In this document: piece after piece, positions 6,894 through 13,051 of the stretch
How the letters are laid out: each line of letters starts with the position of its first letter
Position numbering within the stretch: the first letter of the stretch is position 1
Source of the DNA: Bacteroidota bacterium
GTDB lineage: Bacteria > Bacteroidota > Bacteroidia > J057
Length of the DNA stretch: 13,051 nucleotides
Assembly: GCA_963169475.1 (NCBI GenBank)
Contig: CAUJFT010000410.1
Coordinates: forward strand, 1 to 13,051
Reading direction: 5' to 3'
Made by a program: the position numbers and the translations under genes
The notes under the pieces: model-generated
What the model was told of the DNA's origin: nothing
Databases searched by the model: none
The model's input: the letters and a program-made list of their open reading frames with translations, nothing else

Positions 6894-7619
6894 ATGGCAA
6901 AAAATATTTTTTTATGTATATTCCTAACGGCTTATCTTACGGTCTTTGCTCAACACTCACCCTATAGGCTAACCTATGCCGGCGATGTTTCATTGGGAGT
7001 AGGGATTGTGGGGCTTAACGTTTTTGATTTATACCGAATGAAGCACACCTCTCCGCTTACCGAGGCACATATTAATCAATTAAAACCAAATAAAATTCCT
7101 GCAATAGACCGATTTACGATTAGCAATTGGAGTCCTCCCTCCGCCCGTGTGAGTGATGTTGGGCTATATAGTTCCTTCATGTTGCCGCTTACTTTGCTTG
7201 CTTCTTCCAATATCCGTTCTGACTGGAAGAATATAGGAATCTTGGGTTTAGAATCTTTCGCTACTACTATCGCACTCACCAATTTTTCAAAAAGCGTTTT
7301 TAGAAGAACCCGACCCTATGTATATAATCCTAACGTACCAATGGAGATAAAACTAGAAAAAGATGCCCGATATTCTTTTTTTTCGGGACACACCTCTACG
7401 GTAGCTAATTTTGCTTTTTTTTCTGCAAAAATATATACAGACCATCATCCTAAAAGTAAGGCACTCCCCTTTGTATGGGGGGGAGCTTTTGCTCTTCCCG
7501 CAGCAACGGCATATCTTAGAGTAAAAGCAGGCAAGCATTTCCCTACTGATGTACTAACGGGCTATTTGATTGGGGCAGCAGCCGGTTTTTTGATTCCTCA
7601 TTTGCATAAAATCCGCTAA
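6894..7619 (+). CDS. PAP2-family (type 2) phosphatidic acid phosphatase
   Basis: A 241-residue membrane phosphatase with the complete three-part PAP2 active site: K133-x6-R140-P141 (KSVFRRTRP), FSGH with the catalytic His166 (163-166), and R209-x5-H215-x3-D219 (RVKAGKHFPTD). The first about 19 residues form a signal peptide or first anchor with VFA|Q. Further hydrophobic stretches lie near 92-104, 112-130, 165-180, 192-207 and 220-236. Such enzymes dephosphorylate lipid substrates (phosphatidate, undecaprenyl pyrophosphate, lipid A phosphates) on the periplasmic side; which one cannot be told here. It is transcribed divergently from the MCE operon across 124 bp. No exact TAnnTTTG box is seen upstream; TTACTTTG at 6820-6827 is one mismatch away. 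Confidence 0.9.
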   Translation: MAKNIFLCIFLTAYLTVFAQHSPYRLTYAGDVSLGVGIVGLNVFDLYRMKHTSPLTEAHINQLKPNKIPAIDRFTISNWSPPSARVSDVGLYSSFMLPLTLLASSNIRSDWKNIGILGLESFATTIALTNFSKSVFRRTRPYVYNPNVPMEIKLEKDARYSFFSGHTSTVANFAFFSAKIYTDHHPKSKALPFVWGGAFALPAATAYLRVKAGKHFPTDVLTGYLIGAAAGFLIPHLHKIR

Positions 7620-7949
7620 ATCGGTTGTCTGCCTATAAGATGATACTAAACGAAAAGTGATTTACCTAAAAACGAAACTCAAATCTTTCATACAAATCAG
7701 CGAAACCATGCGAATTATCGTATAGAATGATATTTGTGGGGTAAAAAATAACATCATTTTACAATAGAATCTCTTTACAAAAAAAGGAAGCCTTGGTTAT
7801 AGATATTTTTATTATCTTTGCAAGGTAATAAGCAAAATATACTCCATATATCAATGACTTATGGGTGAATGATTAGATTAGCATAAGTTAATAATTATCA
7901 ACACCCTAACTACAAACAAAATACCAAATACGTTGATAATGAAATCATT
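7620..7949 (+). other. 330-bp spacer and leader upstream of the amidase gene
   Basis: Bases 7620-7790 contain no gene or clear terminator that I can support. A promoter lies at 7793-7820, and the rest (about 7827-7949) is a leader of about 123 nt with two competing inverted repeats next to the start codon. Confidence 0.5.
7793..7820 (+). promoter_or_regulatory. Promoter of the amidase gene
   Basis: TTG (7793-7795), 17 bp, then TATCTTTG (7813-7820) followed by CA. The -7 box is exact and the spacing fits the short end of the range known for Flavobacterium-type promoters. Confidence 0.65.
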
Positions 7950-7951
7950 AT
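7894..7951 (+). promoter_or_regulatory. Alternative stem-loops overlapping the amidase start codon
   Basis: ATTATCAAC (7894-7902) is an exact reverse complement of GTTGATAAT (7932-7940). The right arm also shares bases with a second dyad, ATAATGA (7936-7942) and TCATTAT (7945-7951), which covers the A and U of the ATG at 7950. The two stems cannot form together. One would expose the start codon and the other would hide it, so this may be a translational switch; that reading is inference. Confidence 0.35.
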
Positions 7952-9074
7952 GAATATCAGATACTTATTATTTTTGTTGCTTATAATTACAACTGCTTCT
8001 TTTGTAAATGCTCAAAAAAAATCTCAAAGAGTGGTAGTTATTGATGCAGGACACGGAGGCAAAGACCCTGGCACACTTGGTAAATCTACTCGCGAAAAGA
8101 CGATTACCCTCAAGATTGCTCAAAAAGTGGGCAATTATCTTTCTAGCAATACTCCCGAAATAAAAGTAATTTACACCCGGTCATCTGACGTATTTGTCTC
8201 TTTAGAAAGACGTGCCGAAATAGCCAATCGCCATCATGCAGATTTATTTGTCTCTATTCATGGGAACTCCTCTGCCTCGCGGTCGGTATATGGTACAGAG
8301 GTTTATCATTTTCCCCAAGCCTATACCCTTAATGAAGACCTAACTGATTTAATGGAAGACAGCTTGGCAAAAAAAGAAAATAAAGTAGTAAAAACTGAAA
8401 AAAACTATCGTGAAAGATACTTTCAACTCTACAAAATGACTAGAGCTAAAAGTACCAAAGACTATGAGCAAAGTGTAAGATTGGCAAAAATCATGGATAA
8501 CGAACTGAACCATAGAGCCGGCAGGCGTTCCAGAGGCGTAAGGAGTGCAAAGTATCTGGTAATCGGAATGACAGAAATGCCGGCAGTACTTATCGAAGTA
8601 GGTTATCTTTCTAACCTCAAAGAAGAAAAATTTTTAAGTTCGGAAGAAGGGCAATCTCTCATTGCCTCCGGAATTTATAGGGGAATAAAGACCTATTTTT
8701 ATGGAAAAAAAGAGCCTGTATTATTAGCAGATACTCCCCCTCCAAGTATGTCCGCCCCTAAACCTGGCACTAAATCAACTTCGGAAGCAAAAACCGAACC
8801 TCAAAATAAGGGTGGCACACCCTCTGCCCCCAAACCTGCTGCAACAAAAACCGAACCTTTGGGTGAGTATAAAGTACAATTAGGCATTTTTAGTAAAAAA
8901 GTTCCTACTACGGAGGCTAAATGGAAAAGCGTTAAATCCCTTAAAATAGAACAGAACAACGGGAAGTATTATTATTTTGACAGCGGATATTCCACCAAAG
9001 AAGCCGCTGAAAAACAAAAAAATATCCTCCGAAAAAATGGATTTCCTGATGCTTTTGTGCCTTCTAAATCCTAA
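7950..9074 (+). CDS. N-acetylmuramoyl-L-alanine amidase (Amidase_3) with C-terminal SPOR domain
   Basis: This AmiC-like zinc amidase cleaves the bond between MurNAc and the stem peptide, needed for daughter-cell separation. Residues 1-21 are a signal peptide with VNA|Q. The Amidase_3 domain spans 26-250: zinc ligands His35 in DAGHGG, Glu49 in REKT and His104 in SIHGN, and the catalytic Glu216 in IEVGYLSN. An extended helical insertion at about 125-190 (ENKVVKTEKNY region) resembles that of other Bacteroidota amidases. Residues 253-305 are a Pro/Lys/Thr linker with a repeated SAPKP...KTEP unit. Residues 306-371 (EYKVQLGIFS ... YYYFDSGYSTKEAAE) are a SPOR domain, which binds glycan strands stripped of peptides at the division site. 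The ATG at 7950 starts directly with the signal peptide. In many relatives an MCE gene follows; here the MCE gene lies to the left on the other strand. Confidence 0.94.
   Translation: MNIRYLLFLLLIITTASFVNAQKKSQRVVVIDAGHGGKDPGTLGKSTREKTITLKIAQKVGNYLSSNTPEIKVIYTRSSDVFVSLERRAEIANRHHADLFVSIHGNSSASRSVYGTEVYHFPQAYTLNEDLTDLMEDSLAKKENKVVKTEKNYRERYFQLYKMTRAKSTKDYEQSVRLAKIMDNELNHRAGRRSRGVRSAKYLVIGMTEMPAVLIEVGYLSNLKEEKFLSSEEGQSLIASGIYRGIKTYFYGKKEPVLLADTPPPSMSAPKPGTKSTSEAKTEPQNKGGTPSAPKPAATKTEPLGEYKVQLGIFSKKVPTTEAKWKSVKSLKIEQNNGKYYYFDSGYSTKEAAEKQKNILRKNGFPDAFVPSKS
8788..8858 (+). repeat. 14-bp direct repeat in the amidase linker
   Basis: CAAAAACCGAACCT occurs at 8788-8801 and again at 8845-8858, exactly 57 bp (19 codons) apart, so both copies are in the same frame. 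It encodes the KTEP part of the doubled SAPKP...KTEP linker unit. Confidence 0.7.
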
Positions 9075-9497
9075 AAACACTATTGAAACCCTTTTAATTG
9101 GGCTAAACTTATGCCGGAAAAACGTTCTATGTTATCAATAATCTGCCCTTGACTCGGGAAAAACGTAGTGATTCATGCAGGACTACTCCGTCAGAAATCA
9201 AGCCCCCCGAACGGCAGAATTACAGAAAAAGACACAATCTATCTCATAAATACTCCTTGCTCATTTGTGAGAGTATTGATAGGCTTATCATTGAAATAAT
9301 TCATTCCTTATACTCGTGTAAGTGAGAGTATTTACATACTAAAACGCGGGTTTTCTAACGAATTTAATCTAAATAGACGTAAGTATTTTGACTTAAGTAT
9401 TGGTTTGAAATTAGTTTATGATATTATTTTCAGTTAAAAATCTGATAAACAATTATTTGTGAGGACTAAGAACTCATCATTAAAAACTAAGAACTAC
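9075..9497. other. 423-bp non-coding stretch with short direct repeats and hairpins
   Basis: It lies between two convergent genes, so it need hold no promoter. I find no credible open frame. Exact direct repeats are GGAAAAACGT (9116-9125, 9157-9166), GTGAGAGTATT (9267-9277, 9322-9332) and ACTAAGAACT (9465-9474, 9486-9495). Each GTGAGAGTATT closes a stem with an upstream AATACTC (9249-9255) or ATACTC (9310-9315), and TGATA/TATCA adds another small stem around 9278-9291. These hairpins may serve as terminators, but no long T-run follows them. Confidence 0.5.
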
Positions 9498-10406
9498 TTA
9501 AAAGCTTCTTAATTGTGCCTCCAAAATTGCAAAACCTTCTTCTAAGGAATGAGGATTGTAGTTGAGTTCTTTTTGGGTCTTTTCTATATGAAATGCAGTT
9601 TTTGGTGGGCGTTTTGCACGCTGTTTGAGCGAAAGACTATCTATTTCCCCAATCAGGTTTTTATCTAAATGCCAAAAATCTGCAACTCGCGCAGCTAACT
9701 CAAAGATACTCATTTTTTCGGGTCCACACACGTGATAAATTCCGGTAGCCTTTTTAAAAGCTGCTGATATACAAGCGGCTGCTAAATCCTCTGCTAAGGT
9801 AGGACAACGATATTGGTCATTCACAACCGTAATATTTTTACCCTCTTCCAATGATTTTTTAACCCATAATACAATATTAGAACGGCTTAATCCATATACT
9901 ACCCCGTAGAGAAGAATCGTCCGTAGTATTGCCCAACTGCAATTACTGTTACGAATAAGTGTTTCCGCTTTTAGCTTGGACAATCCGTAGTGATTGACGG
10001 GGTTTCCTTCGTCTGTCTCATGGTAATATCCGTCTTCTCGGCTTCCGTCAAAGATAAAATCAGTAGAGATATGAACAAGATGGGTATTGTATTTTTCACA
10101 TAGTTTTACGATTTCTCTTACCGCCTCTACATTCACTTTATCACACGCCTCTCTTTCGTCTTCACAAATATCTACTTGGGTCATTGCGCCTCCGTGAATG
10201 ATTACGTCTGGTTTATGTTTTTCAAATATCTCGGATAATCTTCCAAAATCGGTTAAATCAGCCGGCTCAAAAATAAATTTTTCAGACAAGGGGTGACGTG
10301 CCTCTCCCTTTGCTGTCGCAATGAGGTAAATATCAGAATGTTGAACCAAAATATCTATAATTTTCTGACCTAATAGCCCGTTACTTCCAGTAAGTAGGAT
10401 TCTCAT
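9498..10406 (-). CDS. rfbD: RmlD-like NAD(P)-dependent sugar-nucleotide reductase (extended SDR)
   Basis: The fold is that of dTDP-4-dehydrorhamnose reductase, the last step of dTDP-L-rhamnose synthesis. The N-terminus has the Rossmann GSNGLLG (residues 7-13), then ADLTD (49-53), HGGAMTQVD (71-79), HISTDFIFDG (112-121), and the catalytic Y140-x3-K144 (YGLSK). Family-specific signs are NDQYRCPTLAEDLA (196-209) and KRPPKTAF (265-272). I start at MRILLTGSNG (302 aa), because an in-frame ATG 30 bases upstream only adds a polar tail before the beta1 strand. No other rml gene is nearby, so a related reductase of another deoxysugar, or an SDR of unknown substrate, remains possible. No exact promoter box was found upstream. 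Confidence 0.82.
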   Translation of the reverse strand: MRILLTGSNGLLGQKIIDILVQHSDIYLIATAKGEARHPLSEKFIFEPADLTDFGRLSEIFEKHKPDVIIHGGAMTQVDICEDEREACDKVNVEAVREIVKLCEKYNTHLVHISTDFIFDGSREDGYYHETDEGNPVNHYGLSKLKAETLIRNSNCSWAILRTILLYGVVYGLSRSNIVLWVKKSLEEGKNITVVNDQYRCPTLAEDLAAACISAAFKKATGIYHVCGPEKMSIFELAARVADFWHLDKNLIGEIDSLSLKQRAKRPPKTAFHIEKTQKELNYNPHSLEEGFAILEAQLRSF

Positions 10407-10451
10407 ATAAATTTCTTTATTTGTTTGGGCGGGCAAAATTCAGAAAAAAAA

Positions 10452-10468
10452 TTGATTTTAGAAATCAA
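10452..10468. repeat. 7-bp dyad in the rfbD/kbp divergent spacer
   Basis: TTGATTT (10452-10458) and AAATCAA (10462-10468) are exact reverse complements around TAG. The site lies 46 bp upstream of the rfbD start and 26 bp upstream of the likely kbp -7 box, a position suited to an operator. AT-rich dyads of this size also arise by chance. Confidence 0.35.
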
Positions 10469-10493
10469 AATAAAAAAGTATTCAGAAAAAGTG

Positions 10494-10501
10494 TACTTTT
10501 G
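10494..10501 (+). promoter_or_regulatory. Probable -7 box of kbp
   Basis: TACTTTTG fits TAnnTTTG and lies 52 bp before the ATG at 10553. No TTG is found at 17-23 bp upstream, so support is partial. Confidence 0.4.
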
Positions 10502-10552
10502 TATTTGAAATTGGTGTATTAATTTATTTTAGAACCTTTAAACCACAAAAAA

Positions 10553-11020
10553 ATGGGAATTTTTAGTTTTTTAAAAAATGCTGGAGCCAAACTTTTTGGC
10601 AGCAAAGAAGAGACACCCGTCCAAGAAGCTGAACCGGTGAAAGTCCAAGATGCGTTGAAAGAATTAGTAGCAAGCATGTCTCTTGGGATAGACGCTTTTG
10701 ACGTGAGTTTTTCTAACGGAACTGCTACCGTTTTTGGAGTAGCCCACTCTCAAGCCGACAAAGAAAAAGCAATCCTTACCGTAGGTAACGTGGACGGTGT
10801 TGATGCAGTTGATGACCAAATTACCTTATTGGAAAACGTAGAAGTGGTATTAGAGTCCGACTTCTACACGGTAGTGAGTGGTGATACCTTGGGTAAAATT
10901 GCCAAAAACTACTACGGAGATGCCAATAAGTATATGCTCATCTTTGAGGAAAATAAGCCTATGCTTTCTCACCCCGATAAGATATACCCGGGTCAGGTTT
11001 TGAGAATCCCAAAAATATAA
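10553..11020 (+). CDS. kbp: Kbp-like potassium-binding protein (BON + LysM)
   Basis: The 155-residue protein matches the architecture of E. coli Kbp (YgaU), a small cytoplasmic K+-binding protein. It starts MGIFSFLKNAGAKLFG, like the E. coli protein, with no signal peptide. A BON domain covers about 31-92 (DALKELVASMSLGIDAF, then GNVDGVDAVDDQI) and a LysM domain about 104-153 (FYTVVSGDTLGKIAK, NYYGDANKYMLIFEENKPML, and IYPGQVLRIP). The closing segment PDKIYPGQVLRIP is nearly the same as in enterobacterial Kbp, so the assignment is firm at family level. Binding of K+ in this organism is inferred. It is divergent from the RmlD-like gene and ends in a good terminator. Confidence 0.9.
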   Translation: MGIFSFLKNAGAKLFGSKEETPVQEAEPVKVQDALKELVASMSLGIDAFDVSFSNGTATVFGVAHSQADKEKAILTVGNVDGVDAVDDQITLLENVEVVLESDFYTVVSGDTLGKIAKNYYGDANKYMLIFEENKPMLSHPDKIYPGQVLRIPKI

Positions 11021-11030
11021 TTCCCCTACG

Positions 11031-11063
11031 AAAGGGAGCGATTTTCGTTCCCTTTCTTGTTTT
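11031..11063 (+). terminator. Rho-independent terminator of kbp
   Basis: AAAGGGAGCG (11031-11040) pairs with CGTTCCCTTT (11046-11055), with one G-U pair, around ATTTT. CTTGTTTT follows. It begins 10 bases after the kbp stop and lies 20 bases before the next start codon. Confidence 0.75.
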
Positions 11064-11082
11064 ATCCTTTATAGGTTCAGGT

Positions 11083-11706
11083 ATGCATATTGCAGTTTCA
11101 GGGAATATCGGCGCAGGCAAAACCACATTGGCATTTTTGTTGTCAAAATATTTTGACATAGAGGCGATGTATGAGGATAATGAACAAAATCCCTATTTGA
11201 TGGATTTTTATCAAGACATGCAGCATTGGTCTTTTCATCTTCAAATCCATTTTTTACACTCCCGCCTTCGCAAAATTATGGATATTCGGAAGGCAAAACG
11301 GAGTGTGATTCAGGATAGAACTATCTATGAAGATGCCCAGATTTTCGCGCCTAACCTTCATGCAATGGGATTAATGAGCCTTAAAGACTATGAAAACTAC
11401 AAATCATTGTTTGATACTATCGCTGAACTTATTCAGCCTCCGGACATGATGATATACCTTAACTGTCCGATTGGCGCGCTCGTTGAGCAAATCCAAGAAC
11501 GAAACCGCAAATATGAAGATTCTATACGATTAGATTATCTTAAACGCCTTAATGATAGGTATGAAGAATGGTATCAGCAATACAACTATGGAAAAAAAAT
11601 GGAGGTTCGGGTTGATACCCTCAATTTTCGTGATAATCCTCAACATCTTGGCGAAATTATTAATCGCTTGAAAGCAGAAATGCAGGGCTTATTCAGTGAT
11701 AAATAA
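11083..11706 (+). CDS. Deoxynucleoside kinase (dAdo/dGuo kinase type)
   Basis: This 207-residue enzyme phosphorylates deoxynucleosides at the 5' position with ATP, for salvage into dNTP pools. The P-loop GNIGAGKTT is at residues 7-15. Glu31 in the YEDNEQNPYLMDFY segment is the expected catalytic base and substrate-binding region. DRTIYEDAQIFA (78-89) is the DRS-type motif, and the lid is RNRKYE (140-145). The length is normal for bacterial dNKs. Family members differ in base preference (dAdo, dGuo or pyrimidines), which I cannot settle from sequence. It sits 62 bp after kbp beyond a terminator, and no exact promoter box is visible in that gap, so it may rely on read-through or a divergent promoter. 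Confidence 0.9.
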   Translation: MHIAVSGNIGAGKTTLAFLLSKYFDIEAMYEDNEQNPYLMDFYQDMQHWSFHLQIHFLHSRLRKIMDIRKAKRSVIQDRTIYEDAQIFAPNLHAMGLMSLKDYENYKSLFDTIAELIQPPDMMIYLNCPIGALVEQIQERNRKYEDSIRLDYLKRLNDRYEEWYQQYNYGKKMEVRVDTLNFRDNPQHLGEIINRLKAEMQGLFSDK

Positions 11707-11725
11707 AATAGCATAAACCGCTATT
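11707..11725 (+). terminator. Small hairpin after the kinase gene
   Basis: AATAGC (11707-11712) pairs with GCTATT (11720-11725) around a 7-base loop, directly after the kinase stop. No T-run follows, so this is at best a weak or partial terminator. Confidence 0.25.
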
Positions 11726-11808
11726 CGTATCCCCAAAATCACTGATAAGTTTATAGTTTGGGTATATTTTACAGAAAAACAGGTGAGTTTTTTCGGCAAT
11801 AAAGAACC

Positions 11809-11826
11809 TTTTCGGGGTTTTCGGGG
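11809..11826 (+). repeat. Tandem 9-bp repeat TTTTCGGGG x2 before mqnC
   Basis: Two adjacent exact copies lie at 11809-11817 and 11818-11826, ending 23 bp before the mqnC ATG. A related TTTTTTCGG lies at 11788-11796. It may be a slippage-prone leader element; no function is evident. Confidence 0.5.
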
Positions 11827-11849
11827 TTTCTCTCTCAAATTTTCAATCC

Positions 11850-12995
11850 ATGAATACAGAAGTCCTATTATCAAGAGCAATACAGCACGAATTTCTAACC
11901 CCAGAAGAAGGAGTTTATCTTTACCATCATGCAGCAACCCCTGACCTAATGTTTGTGGGTAACGAACTAAGGAAGCAAAAAAAACAAGCAACAGAAGGGA
12001 TTGTTACTTGGCAGATAGATAGGAATGTCAATACCACGAATGTTTGTGTAGCAAACTGTAAGTTCTGCAACTTTTTTGTTCCTCCGGGTACCAAACATGC
12101 TCATAAAGCATATATCACTGATGATGAGACCTATAAAATAAAAATAGAAGAAACCTTTGCCTTGGGAGGCGACCAATTGTTATTACAAGGGGGGCATCAC
12201 CCAGAATTGGGGATTGAATATTATGAAACTACTTTTCGTAAACTCAAGCAATGGTATCCTTCTCTCAGGCTTCACGCACTGGGACCCCCCGAAATCGTAC
12301 ATATCTCAACCTTATCTAAATTATCCTATACAGAAACTCTACAAAGGCTCATGGATGCCGGTATGGATTCTATGCCGGGCGCAGGGGCTGAAATCCTTAA
12401 TGATAGAGTTAGGCATATCATTTCTAACGGGAAATGCAGCGGGAAAGAATGGTTAGATGTGATGCGTGCGGCCCACCAACTTGGATTAGTAACGAGTGCA
12501 ACGATGATGTTTGGGCATATAGAAACGATTGAAGAGCGGTTTGAACACTTGGCATGGATTCGGGAGGTACAAGCCGAGAAGCCGGAGAATAGTGTAGGGT
12601 TTTCGGCGTTTATCCCTTGGCCTTATCAAGATGACGGAACCTTGCTTAATAAAGTAAGAGGGATTAAAAACTCTGTTAGTCCCGATGAATACATTCGCAT
12701 GATAGCCCTTAGCCGCATCATGCTTCCTAACATTAATAATATTCAGGCTTCTTGGCTGACAGTAGGCCCCAAACTTGCGCAAGTATGTCTTTACGCGGGT
12801 GCCAATGATTTAGGCTCTATTATGATTGAGGAAAATGTAGTATCCGCTGCCGGCGCACCGTATCGGCTGTCTGCAAAAGAGATACAAGCGGTTATACAAG
12901 CGGCAGGGTTCAAACCGCGTTTAAGAGACCAAATGTATCGTTTTCGGGAAATTCCCGAAGCACTTCGCTCACAGATTGCCCACACAGAAATATAA
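11850..12995 (+). CDS. mqnC: Cyclic dehypoxanthinyl futalosine synthase (radical SAM, futalosine menaquinone route)
   Basis: MqnC uses a [4Fe-4S] cluster and S-adenosylmethionine to cyclise dehypoxanthinyl futalosine, a step that builds the naphthoquinone ring of menaquinone. The cluster motif C66-x3-C70-x2-C73 lies in NTTNVCVANCKFCNF. Further family signs are GGDQLLLQGGHHPEL, HALGPPEI, MDSMPGAGAEIL, TSATMMFGHIET, FSAFIPWPYQ and NNIQASWLTVGPKLAQ, ending with GANDLGSIMIEENVV and AAGA. The IPW, SWLT and MIEENVV segments favour MqnC over the related MqnE and over CofH. The 381-aa length fits. It follows the kinase gene by 143 bp; no exact promoter box is present there. The other mqn genes are not in the window. 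Confidence 0.93.
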   Translation: MNTEVLLSRAIQHEFLTPEEGVYLYHHAATPDLMFVGNELRKQKKQATEGIVTWQIDRNVNTTNVCVANCKFCNFFVPPGTKHAHKAYITDDETYKIKIEETFALGGDQLLLQGGHHPELGIEYYETTFRKLKQWYPSLRLHALGPPEIVHISTLSKLSYTETLQRLMDAGMDSMPGAGAEILNDRVRHIISNGKCSGKEWLDVMRAAHQLGLVTSATMMFGHIETIEERFEHLAWIREVQAEKPENSVGFSAFIPWPYQDDGTLLNKVRGIKNSVSPDEYIRMIALSRIMLPNINNIQASWLTVGPKLAQVCLYAGANDLGSIMIEENVVSAAGAPYRLSAKEIQAVIQAAGFKPRLRDQMYRFREIPEALRSQIAHTEI

Positions 12996-13051
12996 AAAGT
13001 GTTTAGCAATGAAACCTTAAAGAAAAATTTTCCCTTACAATTTTAAATATT

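Noticed and set aside
9110..9153. Short open frame from ATG 9111 in the repeat-rich spacer (13 codons)
   Set aside because: Too short, no promoter box and no conserved pattern.
9075..9497. CRISPR array
   Set aside because: Repeats are 10-11 bp, differ from each other and occur only twice each; no cas genes are present.
10407..10436. Longer start for the RmlD-like gene (10 extra residues)
   Set aside because: The Rossmann strand starts directly at the second Met (MRILLTG), as in the family.
11850..12995. CofH or MqnE instead of MqnC
   Set aside because: The segments around IPW, SWLT and MIEENVV, the 381-aa length and the lack of F420 genes fit MqnC best.
1..13051. tRNA, rRNA, prophage or integrative element
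   Set aside because: No cloverleaf, rRNA segment, integrase, or att-like repeat pair was recognised.

Overview
The window reads as a chromosomal segment of an AT-rich member of the Bacteroidota. Several independent signs agree. Upstream regions carry the TTTG/TTG ... TAnnTTTG promoter type of this phylum, in two cases with exact boxes and 19-20 bp spacing. There are no obvious Shine-Dalgarno sequences. Three of the four exported proteins have a signal peptide ending Ala|Gln. The menaquinone gene is of the futalosine route (mqnC), which points to Cytophagales/Chitinophagales/Sphingobacteria-like lineages rather than typical Flavobacteria. The order-level placement is inference.

Layout, left to right. 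(1) The 3' end of ruvB (Holliday-junction helicase) enters from the left and converges with a gene for an unrecognised exported protein of 249 residues. (2) A 498-bp spacer leads through a promoter and a long structured leader into an 82-residue, possibly helix-turn-helix protein. A strong bidirectional terminator separates it from the convergent mltD-like lytic transglycosylase. (3) After a 333-bp spacer comes a tight minus-strand operon read from right to left: an MCE/MlaD-type lipid-transport protein, xseA (exonuclease VII large subunit) and a GT4 glycosyltransferase, with gaps of 7 and 2 bp. (4) Divergent from it is a PAP2 phosphatase, then an N-acetylmuramoyl-L-alanine amidase with a SPOR domain. 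(5) A 423-bp non-coding stretch rich in short direct repeats and hairpins separates the amidase from a convergent RmlD-like dehydrogenase. (6) The right end holds kbp (BON+LysM potassium-binding protein), a deoxynucleoside kinase and mqnC, all on the plus strand.

Functionally the window is housekeeping with an envelope flavour: peptidoglycan cleavage (transglycosylase, amidase), lipid handling (MCE, PAP2) and surface sugars (GT4, RmlD-like), alongside DNA repair (RuvB, ExoVII), nucleoside salvage and quinone synthesis. I see no transposase, integrase, phage gene, CRISPR array, tRNA or rRNA, and no convincing new multi-gene system. The points that deserve a second look are the 82-residue protein with its inverted-repeat leader, the alternative stem-loops before the amidase start codon, the repeat-rich 9075-9497 spacer, and the absence of xseB next to xseA.
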